The notes: generated by a model not told the origin, from the sequence alone. Counted from the stretch's first letter, positions 46,443-60,290 are shown. The stretch: 64,000 bases of DNA from Delphinus delphis (GCF_949987515.2 NC_082685.1:30996168-31060167); one strand, 5' to 3'. Numbers and translations: made by a program.

Positions 46443-46571
46443 TCCTAATTACTTTACTACTTTTTACTATTATGTTATATTCTTGGGCTTACAGCAGAAA
46501 TATTTACACTACAGCAAACACTACAAAAATTGGCAAAAACTACAAATCAGGACTTGATTTACCATTTTAGT

Positions 46572-46780
46572 GACTGCAAATATTTTCTCTACAGGGCCAG
46601 AGAGTAAATATTTTAGGCTTTGTGCACTATATATTCTCTATAGCAACTACTTAACTCTGCTTTTATACTGTGAAAGCAGACATAGGCAATATACAAAGAA
46701 ACAAGCTTAGTAGTGTTCCAATCAAACCTTATTTACAAAAACAGGGAGTAGACCAGATTTACCCTGTGGGTGATAGTGGG
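46572..46780 (+). repeat. Short hAT-type DNA transposon relic
   Basis: A GGGCCAGAGAGTAAATATTT block, TAGGCTTTGTGCACTAT, a CAACTACTTAACTCTGC block, then AACCTTATTTACAAAAACAG. The same family and orientation as 60328-60530. Subfamily uncertain. Confidence 0.65.
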
Positions 46781-47693
46781 CGTACCCTTAGTCTAGAGTT
46801 AAGAAAGTACTGTATAAAATGTAACAATGCAGACAAACTTCTAAGTGCATCACATCTGTAGCTGTTACATTGTTAATAGCACAAAAATTGAGGCAATATT
46901 CTTTTAGTATTTGGAAGTTATTATTCAATTTGACAAAGAAATTGCCCAAGTCATTGATGAATGTGAGTGAAATTCCAACACATGTATTTTTTGTCTTACT
47001 CACTAGTGTAAATTAGAATAAAAATCAATATTCATGTCAGAACTACTATATTAATCAACCAGTTGCAACCATAAGTTAGCTACAGATATCAGAGTTTGAT
47101 AAAAATTAAGGGAAAAAAGTCAAAGAAAATTCTTCAAGAATCAATTGGCCATGTGCAATTTACAATAAAGAGTACTGCATATTTCATTTCTTTCTGTAAA
47201 TTGTGTCCTACACATTATAAATTTTATAATAAATTTATAAATGTATATATAAGCACACTTTTTCTTTCTGGAGAGTTGGTTGTTAAACGTTTTTGCCAGT
47301 ACACTATGACACAAACTCCTGAGGACTGCAATATTCCTGCAAATGGTAGTACATATATTGGAAATGTAAGCTCTGATAGGATGGTGATATAAATCCAAAA
47401 TATAAAACAAGAGTGGAGGAGCAAAAATCTGTTTCCAATCACTAAGACTGGTCAGAACTTTAACCCTCAAAAATACTTCGACTAGCACTAATGTACATGA
47501 TTAGGAAAGCAGAACCCAAGAGAAAGCCTCACAAATGAATAAATCTTTATTGCTTTGATAATTAAATTTGACTTCCATTAGATTGTAATCTCTCTCTGCA
47601 ATATTTTGTAAAATAGCACCTACCCAAGAGAAGTGACATCAAGTTGCAAAGACCACCTGGATCATACCTAAACTTGTGACATCTTTGATACAT
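46781..47693. other. Unannotated AT-rich stretch
   Basis: No recognised gene or repeat. Confidence 0.5.
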
Positions 47694-47741
47694 TAGCTGG
47701 CCCTAAAATAGAGGCTTGGGCCTCTTTTTTAGGGCCAGCTA
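47694..47741. repeat. 22-bp near-perfect inverted repeat, 4-nt loop
   Basis: Arm 47694-47715 (starting TAGCTGGCCCTAAAATAG) and arm 47720-47741 are reverse complements at 21 of 22 positions, with loop TTGG. It sits immediately before a MIR and outside any recognised transposon terminus. Transcribed, it would fold into a strong short hairpin. Confidence 0.88.
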
Positions 47742-47744
47742 GCC

Positions 47745-47883
47745 CTTGAACCTGGGTCGTATTTCTTATGTGCTTTTCACTGGGTATTGATTCATTTATT
47801 TACTTAGCCTTTCTAAGTTTCATTCCTTCTTCTTTAAATAAAGATTATCAATGCTATGAGAATTAAAGGAAGTAAAACATAGA
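47745..47883 (+). repeat. MIR SINE, left part of a split copy
   Basis: CTTGAACCTGGGTCGTATTT, then CCTTTCTAAGTTTCATTCC, then ATGAGAATTAAAGGAAGTAA: MIR order. It continues after the SINE at 48234-48270 with ATAGTAAGCGCCAAATAAAT. Confidence 0.75.
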
Positions 47884-47896
47884 AAGTATTCTTCAG

Positions 47897-48220
47897 GGAC
47901 TTCTTTGGTGGCACAGTGGTTAAGAATCCACCTGCCAATGCAGGGGACACAGGTTCAAGCCCTGGTCCGGGAAGATCCCACATGCCATGGAGCAACTAAG
48001 CCTGTGCACCCCAACTACTGAGCTTGTACTCTACAGCCCATGAGCCACAACTACTGAAGCCCTGTGCTTAGAGCCCGTGCTCTGCAACAAGAGAAGACAC
48101 CACAATGAGAAGCCCGCATACCGTAACAAAGAGTAGTCCCCGCTCGCCGCAACTAGAGAAAGCCCACGTGCAGCAACGAAGACCCAACACAGCCAAAAAT
48201 AAAATTAATTAAAAAAAAAA
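47897..48220 (+). mobile_element. Long-form CHR-type SINE inserted in a MIR
   Basis: 324 bp, clearly longer than the ~210-bp CHR copies here. The first half is the familiar GACTTCTTTGGTGGCACAGTG with B box GGTTCAAGCCC near 47952. The middle has an extra segment (CAACTACTGAGCTTGTACTC, CCACAACTACTGAAGCCCTG). The end has CGCCGCAACTAGAGAAAGCC and CAGCAACGAAGACCCAACAC before the A-tail. Target-site duplication AAGT(A/G)TTCTTCAG at 47884-47896 and 48221-48233. More diverged, so probably older, than the short form. Confidence 0.92.
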
Positions 48221-48233
48221 AAGTGTTCTTCAG

Positions 48234-48270
48234 ATAGTAAGCGCCAAATAAATGTATGTTATAACAATCC
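48234..48270 (+). repeat. MIR SINE, right part of a split copy
   Basis: The 3' end of the MIR begun at 47745, displaced by the SINE insertion. Confidence 0.6.
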
Positions 48271-51200
48271 CTCCCACTAATTCTGCTATTACTAACATAA
48301 TTATCAATTTTCCCAGTAGGCCTCAATTTTTTGAGAATCCAGGAAGCCTATGGTAGGGTCCACGGCTGGATATAAATGATATTTGGAAAATAAAATATAA
48401 AGAATTTCTGTTCATTTTTCTTGTATGAGCAACAGGACTGGTCCTGGTGGTATCACACCACGAAATACCTCATGACAGAAAATGTTTTGGTCTCAAATAA
48501 TTGCATCCATGTGTGCATGCACCTACTCTGGCTAATGTCAGTAGATGGAAATATACATTGAATTCTATCTAACCTTGATCATTGCATGTATAATCAAGCC
48601 ATTAACTAAGGAGTGGTTATGGCATGATCATTTTTACATTGTGTGACATGTTCCTGTTGTACTGCCAACAAACATAAACTTTAATCTCCACAAAGAGAGT
48701 TTCTGTAAACTGTATGTCACACTAATGCTTTTATTTTGCATGCCACTTTTCCCCAGAGAAATTCCTTTTACTGTGATTTCTTCACCACAATTGTAATTCG
48801 TTTCTGACTGACATGCTGACAAAACTATTCAATTTCTTTCTATGATTGTACAGCCATTGATTATTTCAACATATTTTTGCTCTCTCTTTTTCCTTTTTAA
48901 AATGAATACTGTTCCAATTGTCTGCACAGATGACTCTGAATATACATTCAAGTTCAGGGGGTAGTACATGTCCCCTATGTTAGGCTTGCCACATCTAATT
49001 TGAAATTTTGTATCTTGACTTTGGACAGCAGATTGAAATTGTTTCCTCATCACCAAAAATGTCCGTTAGAATTTAAAATCTATCAGAATCAATAAAGTAC
49101 GGTTTTAAAGACTGATGTGGTCTGTCTGCTTACACATAATAAATAAGCAAAATACTGAGATACCAATGGAATCTTAAATTCAATTTTATGTCAAATTAGA
49201 CCAATCCCAAAATGGAAAATAGGGATTGATATTTTGCTAGATGGTTGGATAACAAGCTAGCTATGCTACTGCCTTTCTCTAAATATTTCTTTTTCCCTCC
49301 TAAAGGCATTCCACACCATGTTCTTCAAGGCCGCATTATAGTTCTCTATTCATCTTGACTCCTGATTAATTTATGAGCATCATTCTCCATACCACTTGCC
49401 TCCCTGCAGACATTCTTATTCTAACCCATCAATACTTAGTTTCCCTTCTTGCCCAAATGAGATCGTAAAGAGTAGGGAGACATGGACTTACTCAGTATTG
49501 CTTTCTATTTGGAACAATGGATATTTCTCTTTCTCATCACCCTTGAGGACAAGAACATTACTCACCTAAATCTGTGCACAGTTTCTAGGCATGTAATTGT
49601 TACTAAACATGTATTTTGTTGACTGAAAAAAATAATGAAATTGCATGAAATGGTGATTAATACTCTCCTTTCTTATTTCAATCACAATAAATAATGTTCT
49701 TGAAGAGAGCAACTTGGTTTCTATTTTACTAAGATCGTTCTTCCTCACCCCAACATTTTCTTCTGGAATTGGTTCCTTTGCTGAAGTGTTACCCATTATG
49801 ATCATAAAACTCAGTGCATTTCATCCATAGATGATTATTTTTTAAAGAAAAAATGAGAACTTTCAATCAGGACACCACTTCACTAATGCATTAAAATATA
49901 TCCCAGTTCAGTGTTTACAGAAAAAGATGAAAGTAAAAGAAATTTAAACAGCCTTTGTTTTATAAACAGATTTAAGCCAGGTTTAATAAAACAAAGTTAA
50001 TTTTATAGTAAGCCTCACTAATTAAATGTTTTAAAATTGTCTGAATTTGACTCTTTGTACTCTGATGTTTTTAAACTGATGATAATTTGTCATTTGCTGT
50101 GAATCTGGCATCAACTAATGAGAAAAGTGATATGCTGTCTATTACTGCCATCATTTTAGAGCTCTGAAAGGTGGACGTATTTTCATGAATTCAAAAATAA
50201 AATGGTTTATTGATTTCAACTATCCAGAGATGTTTTTGATTGTCAGGTACTGACAATTTGGTGGTAGATATATTGCTCCTTTTCTAGGCATTTGAAATCT
50301 TAGTTCAAAACTACAAAGTATCCATGTGAAAAGGCAATAAACTACAGCAGATAACGGTGTCAAAGACCATTCTACAGCTGAAGAAATAAAGTATTATTGC
50401 ACTAAGCTACGCCTTCCAACATTTTGCTTAGTTCTATTTAGGCTTAAACCTGTCTTCTATGTTTCAGTCTCCTTGAATGGCAAAAAAGGAGAAAAATACA
50501 AACATGCTAGATGTAGTAGCCATATATGTTACTGTCTTTTTCTTCATTGCTCCTTCATTAATATAACGTGAGATCAAGATCTGAATTTATGTTAGAAAAA
50601 TATCTGGCAATCCAACCAACTTCAATGCTCTTTTCCCCAATATTCCTTTAGATTTTTTAATAGTCATCAAATTAATAGTTTATTTTGTTGTTGTTGCTAT
50701 TATTTTGTTTTATCTTTCAATGTTGACTTCCCTCGAACAACCAACAACTTTTAGCTAAATTGATAAAACTACTGCAAAACAGGTATCTTACCTCATTTTG
50801 GCCTGAAGGCAACAACGTTGCAAATTATTTTCAAAATCAAGGCATAGATAACCTTGTCATTCATACAAAAGCATAAGGTGGCAGCAATTTGTTGAGTCTT
50901 TAAGGTCCTGTAACTCTACTGTAAATAATGGAGATTCTATTCTCAGAAATTGGTCGGGGAAGGCATTCCTGTAGAGTGTACCATTTCCAGACAATGTTCT
51001 CTTAACTTTTTAATGCAACTATTATTGTGATTTATAATTGCACTGAAGGTTCTCTGTAATTTTCTTCAGGATATGTTCACTGTTATTAGTGAAGTCCTTA
51101 ACTCCTTAGAAGGGATGTTTCATAAACCTATTTTATAATATAACACCTTCCTGAAAAAGGATGCGAACCTTACTTTTTTATGGATCACATTAACACCTGC

Positions 51201-54200
51201 ACATTTTGAAGGCCCTTAGAGTTCTAAATAACTCTAACTCAAAGGGGTGTTGAATTTGAGGGTAATTTTTGAGCCCTTGATTTAGGAAGAAATGCAGGGT
51301 ACCTATTGTTTTATATGTCAAAATGCTAAACTGTTTTCTATAAGAGAATCCACAAGTTAAAATCTATGGTGTGATTTAAAGACATTAGTAAAAAGTTAAA
51401 CTTCTTTCTTTTATAATCATAATTTGATTAAAATTTCTGCTAATTAATGAGTTCTAACTGTAGAGAGTATGTCAAAATGCTATAACTATTGCACTGGCTT
51501 GACTTAACAATGTCTAGTAGCTGTCTGGAAGAAAGCAGACATTTTATTGATAGGAAAAATGTGTTTAAACTGCAATGGAGCTCCAGCATTACAAAAGTTT
51601 TTAAATAGAGAATTCAAGAGAAGGAAAGTCTCTATTGGACTGTGTAAATAGGGTCTATTACTCAAGATACTGGAAGGAACTTGCTATAAATATGTTTCAG
51701 TCTTGTAGTGGGAATCTTGAGCATAGTGGAATAGCAGGGTTCCAGCATATGAATTATATATGCCTCTTGACAGTGTATTAACACAATAATGGCAAGATAG
51801 AATTTCAATAAATTCTTTGCCTTCCTCTTTTCCAAATTTCTCAAAAGCAGGTGTCAGTTATAGTGAAGTTTTGAAAATAATTTCCAATGTATCCAAAAAG
51901 TTTTGGAGGAAAGAAAAATCTAGTGCTAAGAAGTACATTTAGCAAAGTTATATATTATTTGGAAATTAAATACTTATTTCCTTTTAATGTATTAGATCCT
52001 AGAGGTCAAACCTGAAAAAAGCTTGACTAGAAATTAGAATCTGTCACTCATCAATATTTATTCAATGTATACAAAACAAATTCAAGATAATGTGAAAGTC
52101 AACAATTGGTGGGGGGAAGTGTATTGAATGACTTCTAGAATAATTCAAAGAAAATGTAAAGGGATCAAATGAAATAGCTGCTTTTGGGCACAGAATTTTT
52201 AGAATTTTGGACCACATCAATTATATATTTTTAAATCAAGCATGTGAGAGTTATCCCTATGACAACAGAAATTAAAAAGAAGGGAAAATGAATCCAAGTG
52301 AACCAATTAAACCTTCACATCAATTATAATATTAAGGAGCCTCTCAGACACTAGTTTACATATATTCTGTTAAAAGAATGTAAGAACAGGGCGAAAAACT
52401 TATTGCAAGGTGTTTCATGCTAGAAGCAATACCATCCATTTTTATATTTGGAAGCAATTCCAATTTTACCAGAAATCAACAATGTATTCATTCCAGCTAA
52501 GTGTAAAACTACAGCACACTACTTACTCCTACTTCCTAACAAAAAGCCATTTTGGCAAAGTAAAAATGTCTAGAGGAGTTGTAAAAATATCTTAAGATGA
52601 AAGAAGAGAAAAATATGAGAACATATCAGCAAATTTTGTTTTGTTTTGTTTTTAAATAGAATGAGCATTAATCATGGAGTTTGAAAGGAAGTAGGAAGGG
52701 AACTATGAAGAAATGTAGGAGAAAGGAAAGAAAATAAAATATCAACATGAGCTATGCCTTAACATCCTAAGGTTTTGTTGCCCCCTCAAATTTTCTATGA
52801 GATCTGTAGGTTTAAAGGATGTACCCTTATCCTCAGTTGCTAAGTTGGGAGGCACATAAAAATGAACTATTATTTATACTAAGTAGATATTTTATAAAAC
52901 TGGTATTAAATTTAGAAGTTGGGTTAAACCACCAGGAAATTTATATTCCAGTAAAATATTAACTACATGTCTTTAGACAATAGGATGTGGACTTTAGGGC
53001 TTACCACATTAATTTCAACTGTAAAAATATCCTTCAAAAAATCTTCCTCTCATCTCCAGCCTCTAAAGTTTCTGAATTGAGATTGTACATCCTCTTAGTG
53101 TTTACTCCAGGATAACTACATGTGGTGGCCATGTCTTATTTTGGCATTCCATGATACATAAATTACAATATACTACTTAATTTACGATCTGGCTAGATTG
53201 TTTCATTGTGCAGGGATAGTCAAATGGAACTTATTTCATTATCTTGGTTCCTAGAAGAACATTACGGAGAATGCAATGGGCTTAAATCGGCATTTCTCAC
53301 ATCATGATAGGTTTCAAAAAGACACAGTCCACTTGCTTTTAGCTACATCTTACAAATGATCATGCCAAAATTCACCAATACGACATTCCTAGGCTTCCTT
53401 CATTTTTGATCAGGGAAAGGACAATCTCAATGTCAACTAATCATAAATTTAAATTTACAGGATTCACTGCCCTAAAGACACTGCACCTACGGACTTTGAC
53501 AACATAACTTAAAATGAAAATCTCCTTTCTGTTCCCTAAGGTTGCATGTTGAAAGAATTAAACAATCCTTTGCAATAGCCAACACATATCATCATATACA
53601 GAGGCTACCTCCACTGCTGGTAAAAATGAACATTTTTAGAGATAGAAGATTAAGAAATCCCAATCATTGCTGCAAAAATAGAATAGGAAATTCTATCTTC
53701 AAAATGTCACAAGGTGAGATATTTAGGTCTAGCATTCATTTTTGTATATCCTCAGGTTTTAAACTCTCTCTCTTACATAACATTTCTTTAGGAACTATGT
53801 TTTCTTCAGATATCTTATGATTTTCCTCTCAACAAACATCACAGGGTGAAGAGATAGACAACATGTGGTTCTCTGCATGTGGTCACACCCTGTCTGACTT
53901 TCTTAGCACAGAAATTGTTTTTCCCTCTGTGGGTCCCTTTAGCAGGGATTCAAAACTTTTCTTCAAATCTCACAACACGTGACAGTGGCTACTGACATAC
54001 ATAATCAATACATATAACTGGTGGCATAGGGAAGGTAAAAGCTATGACTCTGTATTTGATGAGGTAAGGAGAAAAAAGTACATGTATCATCTTAAAAGCT
54101 GCTTCCAGCATTTATCATTGAATGAGCTCATTTTGCTGGAGGAAAACAAACACCCAAGATGACAACAAATACAACAAGAGGAGGGAAGAACTGCTATAAA

Positions 54201-57124
54201 TGAGCCCAAAGAGAAGTGTGTGTTTGTCCTCTGAAATAGCAGAGGCAGATGAGAGAACAAAAGGGAGAGAGGGGAGGACCAGAGAGAGAAGGCAGGAGAG
54301 AATGCAAAACCCTACAGGCAAGGGCACCAAGAGAGATGACCCCCACTTAGGGCAACAAGAAAGCTTCTGGAGAACTTTAAAGTCTAATATAAAAAAATAT
54401 GTTTTTGTTAGGTAGGGCTGAACATGATACTGCTCTATTATCAGAAACTCTGCTGTAGAGATGACTGTGCTTGTATGAATGAGCTGACTTGTGGATATTC
54501 ATAAAAAAGATGAGTTTCATGTCTGCATGGACATGGTAAGGAACAGAGATTGCATGAAGATACAACATAAAAACCTTGATCCCGTTAGGGATTTGCAGAA
54601 ATCTCCCTGAGAACTTTGGTATTTCACAGAACGTGGAATTGCAGTGGGGATCATACCAATTTTTCTTGGAATGCAAGTAACAGCTTGCATCTGAAAGAAG
54701 TCCAGGTGATGTCTGGACTCTGCACAGTTCCTTACTGCAAGGATTCAGGTAAAGTCAGTGAGTGGAATGATGGAAGCAGGAGACATTTAGAGCGATTGGG
54801 GACAAAGGAACCCGGAGTCTCCTGCCACTTCCAAATGGGTATGTTGCTCCTTAGTTTCACAATATTTGGGCCATATGAGGATGTGCACTCAGTGTCGCTT
54901 TGAGGAACTATTTTTTTTCCATGAGAAGATCCAATTTAAATATTTAGTGAAAATATCTCCATTAAAAAATGTCTGTGATATGGGGGCTACCTATTTCCAA
55001 GCCCTGACATACATAGCTGAAATTCCATGCCTATAAAATTAATTAAAATGGTATATAAGTTTGTTCTTTTTCAGCTTATAAAAAACACAAATCCAAAATA
55101 TTCAATCCCCCACTACTTAACATATGACTCACATTTAATAGTCCAAGACTGAATTCCAGATACCACATCCACATTTCAGGAAGCAGTATGAAGTAACTTG
55201 ACAACGTCAGAGACAGTGAGATATTCTCTGAATTGTCAAAAGAACTTTCTTCTCCCCAAAGGACAAAGACATGAAGCAGCTGTCTCTTGAGGAAAGTTCC
55301 TATAAGGTCACCTGAAATTCCAAATATGTACTACTGGTCTAGACTCAGTCATGTGGTCACACTTGCTATCAAGGAGCTTTGGAAATATAGTCCTTTTCTG
55401 ATTGTTTACTTGCCCATCTAAAATATTTATTTTTGGAAGAAGAATATAGTATAAACTTGGAATGTTTAGGCCTGATGGAGTTCTCTACATGTTATAGTCA
55501 CAAAGGGTGACTATAACACTCCCTCTTTCCCATCCATTAAAAATTCTCACTATAATGAAAGCAATCCACTAGACAAAGTGTTGTTAATTTCAGTCATTCT
55601 CAATTAATTTGCTGGTGACATGCCACAGAATGAAGTTCAAAACCACTTTTTAGACATGTGGAGATATTTCCAAAAAATTATTTTGAATCACTAATGTTTA
55701 AGACATATTTCAAAAATAGAGGGAAGAATAATAATCAATGTTACAGATACCCATGTATCCACCAGCTAGATTTAAGTGATATTAACATATTTCCATATAA
55801 GTTCTCTCTTTCTCGAAACAAATTTTTAGGGAACATCCCAATATGCAAAAGACTATATGGAAATGAACTGTTTGAAGATGAAGGAAGGCTCATAATTCCA
55901 CTCTTTTTTTTGCCACCTTATTTCCTCCCAAACCTCCAGTATTCTGCTGAGTATTAAACTGGCAAGATTCAATAAGGCATTGAACATCAAAAACAAGTAA
56001 GTACTATTTCTGAGTCTACTAGAATTAAGACCTCTGAATACACAAACAGGAAAAATAAGTCTAAGCTACAACCATACTTTTCTTCCTTTCCTTCCCTTCT
56101 CTCTTCTTCTCCCTCTCCTTCTTTTCCTTCCTTGATTCCTACTCTCTTTTTCCTTTTAAAGGAGCTCTTGGTTTTATTATTTACTATATATAAAACAATA
56201 TTTGTCCTGACTTTCTTATTCATTTACATTCAGAGTGATTTCAGGAAATTTGTGATTAAAAACTTTGGCCTGAATTCTATTTGAAGATAATTCTGAATGT
56301 CTACCTATTACACACACTGAGGTAAAGTATACTGCATAAGTCATCTGTAAGAATACTATGGCTTTTGATTTTACACGATTGGTTAGTTATAATGTAGCAA
56401 ATGTTTTACATTTCATAAAGGCAAATGCATTTAAATTTCAAAGAAAAGCAAAAACTAAATGATGCTAAAATACAAAAACACAATTACATTGTAATCAACT
56501 CTAGTCTGTGACCATTTGCATCTGAACTCGAATATGAGTCACACTGAGATGCCTAGTTAGATACTGCCCTGGGAATTTAAGCACTACCTTTGCCATACCA
56601 AATTAAAAGGGAAAAAAAATACACAGAATAACGAGACTCACAATTCTAAAACAGGAATTCATCCAGAGTTTCTTTTGCCACTTTGACAGTGATCCACCTA
56701 ACAATACGGAACAGCAAGGTGGTTTGCATACAGAGAACATGGGTCTTAAAATGTCAGGGACAAGTGGTATATTTCTGTGTAGCACAGCTATACCAAGCAT
56801 TTTATTTCCCCCTGAAAGACTCAATTTGTCTAATTTATCTGAGACATGAGCCATGGAGAGTTCCTGAACAAGTTTTATACAATGTATTCTGCACACTTCA
56901 AAAGTAAGAAATAAATATGATATGACTTACCCTGACCTCCCTTCCAGTAATTCCTGCCTTCATTCACTCTTCATTTCTAAAGAAAGAAAAAGCAAGAAGC
57001 ACTTATTGTTAGTGTACCTAACAGTGATGTAATTTAATCCAGAATATAATTCTTCAAAAATTAACTGCTGCTTGGCAGCTCTGCTTTTTTTTTTTTTAAT
57101 CTCTGACAAGTTGCTGAAATTGGT
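48271..57124. other. Long stretch with almost no recognisable repeats
   Basis: Nearly 9 kb in which I identify no transposon of any age and no gene. Simple T and G runs lie near 52635, a purine-rich stretch at 54240-54300 and a pyrimidine tract at 56081-56157. The interval 55650-55830 (including CCATGTATCCACCAGCTAG) may be an old repeat of unknown family. Open frames up to 99 codons show no domains. Confidence 0.45.
56081..56157. repeat. Polypyrimidine low-complexity tract
   Basis: About 77 bases almost entirely C and T on the plus strand, with no fixed unit. Confidence 0.85.
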
Positions 57125-57126
57125 TC

Positions 57127-57310
57127 TTTTAAAACCATTTTATTGACGTATGATTGACACACAAAAAGCTGTACATATTTAATGTATGTATGCAACTTAA
57201 TGAATTTAGAAGTAAGTATGCACTCATGAAACCATCATCACAATCTATGCCATAAGTATATACATCACTTTCAGAAATTTCCTCTGAAAATTGTTTTAAT
57301 GTTTGCTATT
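57127..57310 (-). mobile_element. Old L1 3' UTR fragment
   Basis: ACCATTTTATTGACGTATGA, AAGCTGTACATATTTAATGT, a CATGAAACCATCATCACAATC block: antisense old L1 3' UTR in the order of 2381-2500. Truncated and diverged. Confidence 0.65.
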
Positions 57311-60079
57311 ACTACCATCCACTTTACCTGTTATAGACCAAATAGGTCAGTACATATCTGTTCAACAAACCTAGACTGCTCCCTTTTTTTTCAGAACCTA
57401 TTTGTCTTTAGAGTTTTAGTTAAATACAGCTTTTGATCTATATTTCATTTTGGAATTAAAAAAAAAAATCTTTGACTACACTGGAAAGAGAATACATGAA
57501 CAAATTTTCCCTTTTCTCTTATTTACTTAGGTCAACTCCTCTCTCCCATTTACTCATATTTCTTTAATTATTGCTTATTTCTTTAATTGTTGCATCTCCA
57601 GATGTGTCTACATTAATTTAGAAGAAACAATCAAGCAGCCAAATTCAATACGTTCTAAGAAAAGTGGAATACTGGGAATTTCACAACATGAGCGTATATT
57701 TTTTAATCTTTCAAAATGAATGGAAGAGGAGAGGGCAAAGGAGAAATAGCTGAGTAAATATTCAGATCATACAGAGTTAATTTTAAGAATGTAAGCATGT
57801 GTAGCTGATAAATGAATTCTAGTCATCTGAAATACTTTTTAAAATAATAATCAGACAAAAATGGTTTGATACCTAGTGCAATTTGATATAATTATGATAA
57901 ATAAGTAAAGATCAAGGTTTGTTAAAACATGAGAGTCACCTCTTTTTCTAACTGCAATTTTATGGAAGTCAAAGTTGAGCATCGCCATGGGGCCCTGCGG
58001 CTAGTAAAATAACAAGTTATGGCTAGAAAACACACATTAGCTCCTTAGCCATTGGGCAAAACTGACAATAAAATAGCAGTAAAATAAGAAGTTTGCACAA
58101 CCACTTCCTTCCATCATATGCTGACAGGGGAAAATAACGAAAGCTGGACCAACAACTGTACCTAAGATTAAAATGCATTTACATGAAATACTTGATTCTG
58201 AGGCAATTAGGGGTTTCATTTATGGCAGCTTTGGTACCAGAGTGGTACCAAAAGTCCTTCATAATTAAAGGTGTCATTTCATCCCCAGATCCTTGGTGAG
58301 AAAAGTGAGAATTCACCTCATGCTTCTTGGGAACTGCAGTTTTCTAATCATCTTGAAACAGAGGGTGACTAGCTGAGTCCCCTCCCCACTCTGTAATACA
58401 CAAGCAGCCTGTCTTGGAAACAGCTTCTGAGGAACCAAACATCCCCGCCCTCCATGGTAATATGTTTCATTTTGTACATCCCCCTTAATCTTGGTCAGGG
58501 ATATTTTAAGGCGGCTTGGCTCTGAACTTTTAGAAAGATGTGTTGTTTTACATTAACACCAGTAGTGCTATACATCAAGGAAAAAAAAAAAAAAAACTTC
58601 CAGTGATGGGGGCTTCACACGAATTTCTAATAGTTAACAGTCCTTCAGTACTTATATTTTAAGAATGGAGGCATAATTTATTTCCGATGAAACCGAATTG
58701 CTCAGCTCTCTGCTAATAGGATCCTCAGGGCAAAAAGGGTAGAGAGAGTGGCATCATATAAAAGCAGAAAGCGTCACATTTTTTTGAAATTTAAACTAGA
58801 AACAATAAATTAATAAGTATGTTTGCCATGATTATTGCACATTTATGATAAATTGTTCTCGTTTAGTGAATGGGCCAATGAACTTGAGTGACCCAGAGGG
58901 TTAATAACAGACTGCTTATATTGGCCTAAGAAGCATTGGTGAGCATTCTTATTTTATTAAGGAAGCCAAACAGCCATTTGCAGGTATCAGCATATAATGT
59001 GATTCTTTTACCCATCGTCCTTCTGCTTTGCTCTTCCTAGACTCAGGTTGAGTGGTTGCCAAATGTGTTTTCCACCTGAAAGCTGACCACTGTAAAGACT
59101 TCTCTGTCTTTGCTACAGAAGAGAAAAATTCCCATCTAGTGAAACACTTTTTTTTTGAGCCCAATCATGAAGATTTATTTTTCAATCAGGCCACATAATC
59201 AAAGGAATGCTTAAATACCTTAAACTATCATTGTGGAGGAATAGAGCAGCTTTCTACAAAAGAACCATCACTAAAGCACGGGAGGGCCATCTGTCTAATT
59301 AGCTAGTGATGAAGATCACCTTTGGTAAGAATAATACTAAAGCTGGTTTTGCTTCTTCAAAGTGTGCTGTCCCATCATTGTTCCTTGAAAATAATGAAAG
59401 GGAAGCCACAGTAATAGAGGGCTGATGTGGATGACATGCAGTAAAGGCTCCAGGCAAGCACTGTGATTCCTCCTGTGAAAAGTATCACCATTTATTATCC
59501 CTCATTAAAATTTAATTTTATATGGCATCTATCAAAGGTCATTTTTTAAATTGGAATTTTGTAAGCATCGTTACTGAGGGGTTAACTACTGTGAAAAAAT
59601 CAAATCTTCATAGATTTATTGTTTTAAGCGATTATTAAGGAGGCACCTTTGGAAAAAAAACAAATTATTTCCCTCATAGAGAGCCAGATTGTTCTCCTTT
59701 CTAGTTAATTCAGTTTACACAATAATTTCAGTTGGTTTTTGCACTAGAAGCACCTTGGAAACCTTATTAGAAGTGAATAATCATTAGCATATAAAGGATT
59801 TAAACCTATAACTTAATTATGACAAATTTAAACCAAGACTAAGATGATAACATCTTAATAGCACTAGAATGGAAAGCAGAATTTAACACATCTTTCCTTT
59901 GCATTTACTGCAATTAAAATCTATTTTTCTCCTACTGAAACTTACTTTATTATAGACCATGATTTTTTTCAACTTCTGATCTAAAATGTTTTCATGTAGT
60001 TGTAAAGTTGTAATAAATGTTAATACTTATAATATCAATATTGAATAAATGCTTTATTCTCCAAAAGGAAAGAGGAAAA
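57311..60079. other. Unannotated stretch, repeat-poor
   Basis: No recognised gene or repeat. It holds a 10-bp-arm inverted repeat at 58230-58252. The part 58800-59850 contains homeodomain-like TAATTA and TTAATTA words and no transposon, so it is a candidate for conserved regulatory DNA. That is inference only. Confidence 0.45.
58230..58252. repeat. Short perfect inverted repeat
   Basis: TTTGGTACCA, GAG, TGGTACCAAA: 10-bp arms and a 3-nt loop. Confidence 0.8.
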
Positions 60080-60290
60080 TTTTTATTGAGTACCAAGATT
60101 TCCAGGTACTGTGTATACATTTTATTATCTAACACATCAGAAGAGACACTGAGCTCTTTTTTGCAACCAAGGAAACTGATGCTTAGGGAGATAACTAGCA
60201 TGCTAAAACCATGCAATAAGACAGTGGTAGAATGCAAAAATTAGAATATTAATCCAGGTCTTCCTGACAGTGGATTTTTCACTATATAGG
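60080..60290 (-). repeat. MIR SINE (antisense)
   Basis: TTTATTGAGTACCAAGATTT, a CCAAGGAAACTGATGCTTAGGG block, a GTAGAATGCAAAAATTAGAATAT block: antisense MIR, diverged. Confidence 0.55.
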
